Source of the DNA: Sandaracinaceae bacterium
GTDB taxonomy: Bacteria > Myxococcota_A > Polyangia > Polyangiales > Sandaracinaceae
Assembly (NCBI GenBank): GCA_019694315.1
Contig: JAIBCE010000001.1
Coordinates: 120,691-184,690 of the forward strand
Direction: 5' to 3'
Length of the DNA stretch: 64,000 nt
The position numbers and the translations under genes were made by a program. This document shows, piece by piece, positions 58,207-64,000 of this stretch (position 1 is the first letter of the stretch; each line of letters starts with the position of its first letter). The notes beneath the pieces were generated by a model. The model was not told where the DNA came from. It saw only the letters and a list, made by a program, of their open reading frames with translations, and made no database searches.

Positions 58207-58363
58207 GTTTCTGCGCGCCATTGGGCGCGCGCTCGGGGGCTCAAGCGCCCCCGGACCCCGCGTCGCTCGATCGTCGAAGACTCCTCCTCGCTCCCGCTCC
58301 AGGGGTCTGCTGCGCAGACCCCGCCGCGAGGCGCCCCGAATCGATTCTTTCTCGGTCTCTGAG
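58204..58363. repeat. Intergenic repeat type 2, long copy
   Basis: Ends match 43696-43760; the copy has an extra central block of about 90 bases with two strong hairpins, GGGGGC/GCCCCC and the nine-base GGGGTCTGC/GCAGACCCC at 58302-58322. It fills the junction between convergent genes and probably terminates transcription. Confidence 0.6.
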
Positions 58364-58415
58364 ACGCTGAGGCGCCGCCAGCGCCTCGCGTCGGGCGAGC
58401 CGTCTGCGCGCTCGC

Positions 58416-59300
58416 TCAGCCCTCGAGCCGGCCGATGCTCTCGAGGTAGCTCCGCGCGAGCTCGTAGTCGTCGATGTCGTCGGGGTGGAAGCCCGGCTTG
58501 AGGTACTCGAGGATCGCGTGGCGGAACATCTCGCCGCGACGACGCTTCTCCTCCTGCAGGCGCGGGTTCTCGCGCGCGGCCTTGGCCGCCGCGCGCAGAT
58601 CGGTGCCGAGCTTCTCCTCCTCGCGGAGGAAGTGGCGTGTGCCCTCGGCCCAGAAGCGCGTGAGGCCCACGAGCGCGAGGAAGAGGCCCGCCACGCGCAC
58701 CGGGTAGCGGCCGTCGACCGCCTCGAACACGTCGAACGCGACCGACTTGTGCTCGATCTCCTCGGCCGCGTGCCAGCGCATGAGGTCCGCGAGGATCGGG
58801 TGCGCTTGATCGAGGAAGTCGCTCGTGAGCGCGTTGCGGCCCATCGCCGCCGTGAAGTGCTCGAGCGCCGCCGTGACGGAGAGGCGCATCGCCGGTGAGA
58901 AGCGCTTCTCGAGCTTCTCGTAGGCCAGCTCCTCGTACCACGCGAGGAAGCTCTTCACGTCGAAGCCCTGCTCCTCGAGCACCTTGAAGAAGCGCTCGTG
59001 CTCGTGGCCGTGACGACCCTCTTGTCCGTAGAACGCCTTGATGCGCGCCTTGAGCTCGGGGTCGGTGATCTGCCCCTCGTAGTGCTTCACCGAGCGGATG
59101 AAGAAGCGCTCGCCCGCAGGAAAGAGGAGCTGGAGCGCGTTCGAGAGCGCCGTGAGGTGCGCGGAGCCCATGAACCAGTGACGCGGGATCCCCGACTCGC
59201 GGAAGGGAAAGCCCATCGCGCGCACCTTGATGCGCGGCGCGCCCTCGGCCCGAGGGGCCTGTCCCGTCGCGCTCGACTCCACCGCCGAAGAACCATCCAT
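58416..59300 (-). CDS. PF10118-type metal-dependent hydrolase
   Basis: A 294-residue protein of the putative metal-dependent hydrolase family PF10118. Conserved acidic and His clusters are visible: His-Trp-Phe near 42, Gly-Arg-His-Gly-His-Glu-His-Glu at about 94-101 and Trp-His-Ala-Ala-Glu-Glu-Ile-Glu-His-Lys near 175, which resemble a di-iron helical-bundle site rather than a classical hydrolase. Helices fill the rest. It is divergent from the TetR gene at 59465, and a perfect palindrome lies just upstream of its start, so it is the probable regulated target. Confidence 0.8.
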   Translation of the reverse strand: MDGSSAVESSATGQAPRAEGAPRIKVRAMGFPFRESGIPRHWFMGSAHLTALSNALQLLFPAGERFFIRSVKHYEGQITDPELKARIKAFYGQEGRHGHEHERFFKVLEEQGFDVKSFLAWYEELAYEKLEKRFSPAMRLSVTAALEHFTAAMGRNALTSDFLDQAHPILADLMRWHAAEEIEHKSVAFDVFEAVDGRYPVRVAGLFLALVGLTRFWAEGTRHFLREEEKLGTDLRAAAKAARENPRLQEEKRRRGEMFRHAILEYLKPGFHPDDIDDYELARSYLESIGRLEG

Positions 59301-59342
59301 CGTCCACCTCGCGCGCGTCGCCGGCGTGGAGGCCGGCGCGCT

Positions 59343-59359
59343 GTTGAACTTGGTTCAAC
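59343..59359. promoter_or_regulatory. Palindromic operator for the TetR regulator
   Basis: GTTGAAC-TTG-GTTCAAC is a perfect inverted repeat of seven-base arms, the usual size of TetR operators. It lies 43 bases upstream of the PF10118 start and 105 bases before the tetR start. A weaker pair, GAACG (59412-59416) and CGTTC (59425-59429), lies nearer tetR. Confidence 0.65.
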
Positions 59360-59464
59360 GGAGGATGCCCGATCCCGCACGAGAGTCAACGGGAGCCCCC
59401 GACACGATCACGAACGATCACACACGTTCACAACTCCGTCCTTCGGGGCTAGGGTCCGACGACG

Positions 59465-60238
59465 ATGAATCGCCCCGCGGCGCGCAAGGCCGGCGCCTCC
59501 TCTCGAGCCTCCAAGCCCGTCCGCGCCAAGACGGCCGCTCCGCGCGGCCCCAAGCCCGCGAGGGCAGCGAGGACGGTGGCCGACGACGAGGTGCGCAAGC
59601 GGCTCGACCTCGACGAGCGCCGCGATCAGCTGCTCGCGCTCGGCAAGAAGCTCTTCGGCGAGCGCGCCTACGACGAGATCTCGATCGACGACATCGCCGA
59701 GGCCGCAGGCATCTCCAAGGGCCTCCTCTATCACTACTTCGGCAGCAAGCGCGGCTTCTACGTGGCCATCGTGCGCGAGGCGGCGGACAAGCTCGTCGAG
59801 GCCACCGAGGTCGGCACGGACCTGCCGCCCGCGGAGCGCGCGCGCGCCGGTCTCGAGGGCTACCTGGACTTCGCGGAGGAGCACTCCGCTGCGTTCCTCA
59901 CGCTGCTCCGCGGCGGCATCGGCAACGACCCCGAGGTGACCGAGCTGGTCGAGGGCACGCGCGAGCGCATCCTCCTGCGCATGCTCGCGAACATGGGGCA
60001 GAAGAGCCCGCGGCCGGTCTTCCGGCTCGCGTTCCGGAGCTACGTGGGCCTCGTCGAGGCCGCGACGATCGACTGGCTCGAGCGGCGCGCGGTCGATCGC
60101 GCCACGCTCCTTCGCTTCCTCCTCGAGACCATCTACGCGATCGTCGCCAGCGCGGTGATGCTCGATCCCGCCGCCGGCGTGAGGCTCGACGAGCGCCCGG
60201 TGCTCGAGGCGCAGGCGCTCCAGCGGGCCAAGAAGTGA
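59465..60238 (+). CDS. TetR-family repressor
   Basis: A 257-residue regulator with a 40-residue basic, Ala/Pro-rich extension before the domain. The helix-turn-helix lies at about 55-100 (Ile-Asp-Asp-Ile-Ala-Glu-Ala-Ala-Gly-Ile-Ser-Lys and Leu-Tyr-His-Tyr-Phe-Gly-Ser-Lys), and the ligand-binding domain follows. Divergent from the PF10118 gene with palindromes in between, so it probably represses that gene and itself. Its stop overlaps the GTG start of the next gene. Confidence 0.9.
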   Translation: MNRPAARKAGASSRASKPVRAKTAAPRGPKPARAARTVADDEVRKRLDLDERRDQLLALGKKLFGERAYDEISIDDIAEAAGISKGLLYHYFGSKRGFYVAIVREAADKLVEATEVGTDLPPAERARAGLEGYLDFAEEHSAAFLTLLRGGIGNDPEVTELVEGTRERILLRMLANMGQKSPRPVFRLAFRSYVGLVEAATIDWLERRAVDRATLLRFLLETIYAIVASAVMLDPAAGVRLDERPVLEAQALQRAKK

Positions 60239-60888
60239 GCGTCCCCGCGAGCGAGAGTGAGCGCGCGCGCGCGTGGGCCGTGGCGCTCGTGATCGGCGTG
60301 GCCGCGTGCGATCGTGGGCACTACGCCGTGCGCGATCGCCAGGTGGACACGAGCGGCCGGGAGACGACGAGCGAGGCCTCGGCGGAAGGCACGCCCGACG
60401 CCACGACCGAAGGCACCGGCGAGTCCTCGAGCGGATCGGCCACGTCGAGCGGGACGTCGGGCGAAGGCTCCACGACCGCGGGCGCGAGCGCTGAAGGCTC
60501 CACGTCCGAAGGCTCGACGACCGCCGTCACCGAGGCGCCTCCGCGAGAGGACCCGCCGCCCGTGCGCCCCGACTCGCGCGTGACGATCACGGTGCGCACG
60601 ACCTCGGGCCCCGTGAGCGCGGCGGTGGCGCGCGTGGCCCTCGGCACGCAGCGGCCTGCGATCGACGCGTGCTACCGCAGCGTGCTCGGCCCCGACGCGG
60701 CGGGATCGATCCGCGCGTCCATCTCGATCGAGGCCTCGGGCGCGCCGCGCGTGGAGCTCGAGACGATGACGCCCTCGCTCGATCGCGTGATCCCCTGCGT
60801 CGATCAGGCGCTCGAGCGCACGCGCTTCCCGGCCTCCGCCGATGGCCGCCCCACCCACGTGATCGCCGAGGTCTCGCGCACCCCGTGA
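60235..60888 (+). CDS. AgmX/PglI-C-terminal-like lipoprotein
   Basis: A 217-residue lipoprotein (Val-Ala-Ala-Cys lipobox) with a long Ser/Thr/Gly/Glu-rich linker (about 40-115). The final 90 residues resemble the AgmX/PglI C-terminal domain: Ile-Asp-Ala-Cys-Tyr-Arg-Ser-Val-Leu, Gly-Ser-Ile-Arg-Ala-Ser-Ile-Ser-Ile, and Val-Ile-Pro-Cys-Val-Asp-Gln-Ala-Leu. In myxobacteria such domains occur in gliding and envelope proteins. The GTG start overlaps the tetR stop by four bases, so translation is coupled; GTG is preferred because it gives the signal peptide. Confidence 0.7.
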   Translation: MSVPASESERARAWAVALVIGVAACDRGHYAVRDRQVDTSGRETTSEASAEGTPDATTEGTGESSSGSATSSGTSGEGSTTAGASAEGSTSEGSTTAVTEAPPREDPPPVRPDSRVTITVRTTSGPVSAAVARVALGTQRPAIDACYRSVLGPDAAGSIRASISIEASGAPRVELETMTPSLDRVIPCVDQALERTRFPASADGRPTHVIAEVSRTP

Positions 60889-60965
60889 CGCGCGCGCGAC
60901 GGCGCGCTTGCGGACACCACGGCATCACGCGCCCCCGGTCGACACGAGGGGCGTAGGATCGTCCG

Positions 60966-61955
60966 ATGCGCTCGAACCCTCTCGCGCTCTCGCTCCTCAC
61001 GCTGGTGCTCTCGGGATGCGGCTCCTCGCGCACGTCGAGCCCCACCGTCGAGCCGGTGGTGGCGCCACCACCGACGACGAGCGCCGCGGCTGGACCGAGC
61101 CTGCCCACGCCGACGATCGCGGCGCTCCCCACGGGCACGAGCCCCACCCCGACGTCGATCGTGATCGTCTCGGATGCGAGGCAGGCGCTCTCGATCGAGA
61201 CCACCTTCGGCGCGCTCGAGAGCGTGTCGATCGCGTCGCTCGACACGCCGCTCGGCGTGCTCGACGCGGACTCGGAGGACGTGGACGGTGGCTACCCGCG
61301 AGCCTGCGCGTGCCCGTGCGGCGGGCCGTGCGCCGAGTGCGAGAGGCCGATGGGTCGCAGCGAGGCGCTCGCGCCCGGCGCTCGCGTGACGCTCGCGTGG
61401 AATGGCCTCCTCCGCCGCTACCGCAGCGACGCGCGCACCGGCAGCTGCTTCGAGTCGTTCGCGCCCGCGCCGGGCCGCTACCTCGTGCGCGTCTGCACGG
61501 GCCGACCGATCGAGGGCGAGCCCGGCCCGTGTGGCTCGGCGGAGGTGACGCTTCCCTCGAGCACGCCGATCACGATCCACGTCGGCGCCCGCGAGAGCCT
61601 CGCGTGTCCGCTCGAGCCAGCGCTCCTCGAGCGCGCCGCACGCGCAGCGCTCTCCACGATGGAGCGCAACGCGATCGTGCCCGATCGCATCGCCGCGTGT
61701 CGGCCCGTCGCGTCTTGCCATGCAGAGAGCGATCTCGCGTACGGCGAGGACGTGATCCGTGGCGCCGCCTACACGCGCGAGCGCGGTGAGCCGCCCCCGC
61801 CGCCCGGCACGTGTGTGCTGGTGGCACCACGCGGCGATCAACTGCTGACGCGCGTGTTCCTCCCGCTGCCCGACGGCATGCAGGGCGGTGAGCGCTTCGA
61901 CCACGTTCTCGACGCCTCCGCCACGCGCATCCTCTCGGTCCGCTACGAGCAGTGA
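60966..61955 (+). CDS. Unknown lipoprotein with paired cysteines
   Basis: A 329-residue lipoprotein (Leu-Ser-Gly-Cys lipobox, Pro/Thr linker to about 60). The folded part contains a Cys-Ala-Cys-Pro-Cys-Gly-Gly-Pro-Cys cluster at about 113-123 and four more cysteines. The order Val-Thr-Leu-Ala-Trp-Asn-Gly-Leu then Tyr-Leu-Val-Arg-Val-Cys suggests a beta-sandwich. The last 35 codons are duplicated at 63299-63517 beyond an inserted segment. Function unknown. Confidence 0.65.
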   Translation: MRSNPLALSLLTLVLSGCGSSRTSSPTVEPVVAPPPTTSAAAGPSLPTPTIAALPTGTSPTPTSIVIVSDARQALSIETTFGALESVSIASLDTPLGVLDADSEDVDGGYPRACACPCGGPCAECERPMGRSEALAPGARVTLAWNGLLRRYRSDARTGSCFESFAPAPGRYLVRVCTGRPIEGEPGPCGSAEVTLPSSTPITIHVGARESLACPLEPALLERAARAALSTMERNAIVPDRIAACRPVASCHAESDLAYGEDVIRGAAYTRERGEPPPPPGTCVLVAPRGDQLLTRVFLPLPDGMQGGERFDHVLDASATRILSVRYEQ

Positions 61956-62073
61956 GCGCAGCCCCGTCGTGCAGCGAGCCCCTGTCGTGGGTGAGCCTCG
62001 ACGACGCGCGCGGGGACCTTCCGTCGCGGACGCGATGGCCCCATCCTCTCACGCGCATGTCCATGGCCCGGAC
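61852..62073 (+). repeat. Direct repeat C, left copy
   Basis: 222 bases covering the 3' end of the lipoprotein gene, the spacer, and the first codons of the gene that begins at 63501. They match 63299-63517 with two substitutions and three gap bases by eye. After 62073 the sequence diverges completely. Confidence 0.95.
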
Positions 62074-62251
62074 GCGCCTCTACTTCGGCGTCCTCGCCGC
62101 GCGCGCGAAAGGCCGCGCACGCATCGTCCCGCCGCTCCGCGTGACGGCCCCCGACACCATCCCACGGCCTCCTCCGCGATCGCGCCGGTGCGGATGACGG
62201 GCGACGCGTGAGGTCGAGTGCCGGATTCGCCGAGCACGGCCCGCCCGCGAG

Positions 62252-63067
62252 TCACCTGACCGGCATGCACGCGTCCATGTCGACGCTGTCGAGGTACTGG
62301 CACTGGTAGCCGGTCGGACAAGTCCGGGTCAATGCACACCCCATCCGACAAGTGAACTCGTGCATGTCAGTGTATCCGACGCAGATCGAGCACTGGTCCC
62401 CCGAGCACGATTGCTGACACCGGAAGTCGCCCGGTTCTCCTTCTTCACACCAGAAGCAAGCCTCGGGCATGGCAGGGTCACATGGGCTCCCAGCTGGCAG
62501 CTGACACCGCCGGATCTGGCCTTCCAATTCACCTTGGCCCGTCCCCGAGCAGTTCGCCGACTCGCAGTCCTCATGGTAGCTGCAGTTCGAGCCGAGCGGC
62601 ATCGGGGTTCGGCAACTGCAGCCCCCGTCCGCGCAGTCGCCCCGACTCAAACACACCTCCCCGGTGGGACACCCGCATATGCCGCAGTATGGCCCGGGGT
62701 CGAAGAGGACGGAGCACTGGGTCGGGCGGCCCGACTGGCAAACGAGGAGCGTGTCCGAGGCGACGAGAGTGAACCGTCGTCCGTCTGGACCGACCCCGCA
62801 GCTGCTGTCGCAGTGTGCATGCGGCCGCCCGAGCCCATCCGTCCACTCGACGCAATAGGTGCCCGACGCACAGTCGGTGTGGGTGCTGCACGGAGGCTCG
62901 CAAGTGCCAGCCACGCACATGGCACTCGCACAGTCGTTGTCGTCACGACATGGCCCCGACTCACACGAGCCTGGCGCTGTTTCGTCACCCCAACAGGTTG
63001 GGCTGGCGCAGCCCACGACCAGCCCCGAGACGAACGCACCGAGGACGATCAGGGCCCGCATCATCAT
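62252..63067 (-). CDS. Cys-rich lipoprotein on inserted segment
   Basis: A 271-residue lipoprotein (Val-Val-Gly-Cys lipobox) with more than thirty cysteines in repeating Cys-x-x-x-x-Asp-Cys and Cys-x-x-Gly-x-Cys patterns over the whole length (for example Asp-Asn-Asp-Cys-Ala-Ser-Ala, His-Thr-Asp-Cys-Ala-Ser-Gly). This is the style of the disulphide-rich Dickkopf/EB-like repeats found in myxobacterial surface proteins. Base composition is atypical: 62341-62400 has 34 G+C in 60. It lies alone between the copies of direct repeat C. Confidence 0.75.
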   Translation of the reverse strand: MMMRALIVLGAFVSGLVVGCASPTCWGDETAPGSCESGPCRDDNDCASAMCVAGTCEPPCSTHTDCASGTYCVEWTDGLGRPHAHCDSSCGVGPDGRRFTLVASDTLLVCQSGRPTQCSVLFDPGPYCGICGCPTGEVCLSRGDCADGGCSCRTPMPLGSNCSYHEDCESANCSGTGQGELEGQIRRCQLPAGSPCDPAMPEACFWCEEGEPGDFRCQQSCSGDQCSICVGYTDMHEFTCRMGCALTRTCPTGYQCQYLDSVDMDACMPVR

Positions 63068-63117
63068 GCGACCGACGCTACGCCGCAGCCTCCCGAATGT
63101 CTACGTAGACCCCTCTC

Positions 63118-63300
63118 GCGTTGACCGCCACGCTGATCGCGTTCGTGTCGACGGCGCGAGCTCGAGCGCCACCGCACCACCGCGGTAGACGCACGCGCGG
63201 CCATCGTCGCCCATCGCGCGGTGCGCGCCGACGATCACGTCGCCGAAGCCGTCGACGTCGACGTCGGCGTCTCGAGCGACGGCGCGATCTTCGGCATGGC
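63118..63300 (-). pseudogene. FG-GAP repeat remnant
   Basis: On the minus strand a short frame reads Asp-Ala-Asp-Val-Asp-Val-Asp-Gly-Phe-Gly-Asp-Val-Ile-Val-Gly-Ala and then Gly-Arg-Ala-Cys-Val-Tyr-Arg-Gly, the signature of a calcium-binding FG-GAP (integrin-alpha-like) blade. It has no start codon nearby and ends quickly. It directly abuts the right copy of direct repeat C, so it came with the inserted DNA or is left from an older gene. Confidence 0.55.
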
Positions 63301-63517
63301 GTGTTCCTCCCGCTGCCCGACGGCATGCAGGGCGGCGAGCGCTTCGACCACGTTCTCGACGCCTCCGCCACGCGCATCCTCTCGGTCCGCTACGAGCAGT
63401 GAGCGCAGCCCCGTCGTGCAGCGAGCCCCTGTCGTGGGTGAGCCTCGACGACGCGCGCGGGGACCTTCCGTCGCGGACGCGATGGCCCCATCCTCACGCG
63501 ATGTCGATGGCCCGGAC
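63299..63517 (+). repeat. Direct repeat C, right copy
   Basis: Second copy of 61852-62073. Here the 3' end of the lipoprotein gene is an orphan fragment without its 5' part, but the spacer leads into an intact downstream gene at 63501. Confidence 0.95.
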
Positions 63518-64000
63518 CACGCTCGCGCTCTTGCCACGAACCAGCCTCGCGCTCTTGCCCCTCGTCGCGCTCGGCTGTGATCCGAGCCCCGCGAGCGATG
63601 CGGGGCTCCTGCCCGACGCAGCCATCGCGCTCGATGCGCCCCCGACCGACGACGCGTTCGTGCCCGTGATGGACTGGCCCGCGTCGGAGGTCCCCGTGTC
63701 GACCGAGGTCGAGCCCGGCATCGTGCGCGAGCTCGTCGAGATCGACGGCTTCGACGCGCCGCCGAACCCCGAGGGCACGATCGACACACCCGAGGCCTAC
63801 GATCGCGCGCGCTTCGTGCGCTATCGCGCGAGCACGGCCACCGAGCCGCGCGCGATCGTCCTCGCGATGCCCGGCATCTTCGGAGGCGCGGGCAGCTTCG
63901 CGCCGCTCGCGCGCGCGATCGTGCGGCGCTCGCGCGCGTCGGGCTCCGCCACGGGAGCCATCGAGGTGTGGGCGATCGATCGTCGCTCGAACTTCCTCGA
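63501..64000 (+). CDS. Alpha/beta-hydrolase-like lipoprotein, 5' part
   Basis: The first 166 codons lie in the window. A signal peptide ends Val-Ala-Leu-Gly-Cys, followed by an Asp-Ala linker and an N-terminal beta strand region. Residues 114-124 (Ala-Ile-Val-Leu-Ala-Met-Pro-Gly-Ile-Phe-Gly) look like the first core strand and oxyanion loop of an alpha/beta hydrolase, and Val-Trp-Ala-Ile-Asp-Arg-Arg-Ser like the second. The catalytic Ser would lie beyond the window. Its first codons are also present at 62060 in direct repeat C. Confidence 0.65.
   Translation, partial: MSMARTTLALLPRTSLALLPLVALGCDPSPASDAGLLPDAAIALDAPPTDDAFVPVMDWPASEVPVSTEVEPGIVRELVEIDGFDAPPNPEGTIDTPEAYDRARFVRYRASTATEPRAIVLAMPGIFGGAGSFAPLARAIVRRSRASGSATGAIEVWAIDRRSNFL

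Noticed and set aside
61852..63517. Assembly artefact as the sole explanation of the 220-base duplication
   Set aside because: The copies differ at five positions and lead into different unique sequence on each side, so a simple mis-join is less likely than a real event. Long reads are still needed.

Overview
The window reads as chromosomal DNA of a very GC-rich myxobacterium, most likely of the Sandaracinus/Polyangia type. The support is indirect: GC-rich third codon positions, many lipoproteins with long Asp-Ala-Gly linkers, two Hanks-type Ser/Thr kinases (one carrying an AAA ATPase and TPR tail), a PP2C phosphatase fused to a cyclic-nucleotide domain, and many proteins of unknown function. 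I see no rRNA, tRNA, CRISPR array, transposase, integrase or phage gene.

Layout. 1-9.3 kb: the end of an outer-membrane protein, a glycoside-hydrolase-like lipoprotein, a pair of related unknown proteins (one with a GYF-like domain), two beta-barrel proteins, a two-haem c-type cytochrome lipoprotein, a TRAP-type binding protein and cysN. 9.5-17.5 kb: a mosaic region. Two foreign-looking segments carrying lipoprotein genes, an F420-type oxidoreductase and a LysR regulator sit at the junction of an unknown lipoprotein gene and a Fic gene, and pieces of that junction are duplicated. 17.5-24.4 kb: an RCC1-repeat protein, then a compact MacA/MacB/TolC-type efflux operon split over four genes. 24.4-32.2 kb: a DnaJ-type zinc-finger protein, a DUF6915-like two-gene unit, nagZ, an FGE-like protein, a sigma factor, an envelope protein with a new-looking Cys repeat and a DUF2269 membrane protein. 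32.2-48.4 kb: the large kinase/ATPase, a beta-helix lipoprotein, a three-fold ten-cysteine lipoprotein, an M50 protease, the PP2C-cNMP protein, a MOSC protein, a radical SAM protein and a TPR/GT41/FkbM fusion. 48.5-61 kb: a tandem-repeat lipoprotein, a TauE/SafE exporter, hflX, an AraC/DUF6855/SRPBCC operon, a second kinase, a large lipoprotein, and a PF10118 hydrolase divergent from a TetR regulator with a palindromic operator between them. 61-64 kb: a third inserted segment carrying a Cys-rich lipoprotein, flanked by a 220-base direct duplication, then the start of an alpha/beta-hydrolase-like lipoprotein.

What stands out is between the genes. First, in three places a segment less GC-rich than its surroundings has been inserted at the 3' end of a host gene, and 40, 244 and about 220 bases of target sequence are duplicated as direct repeats around it, with no recombinase visible. 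Second, intergenic spaces, mostly junctions between convergent genes, hold dispersed structured repeats. In one family the stems keep their pairing although their bases differ. About sixteen of some sixty genes encode probable lipoproteins or other exported proteins of unknown role, which points to an actively remodelled cell surface.
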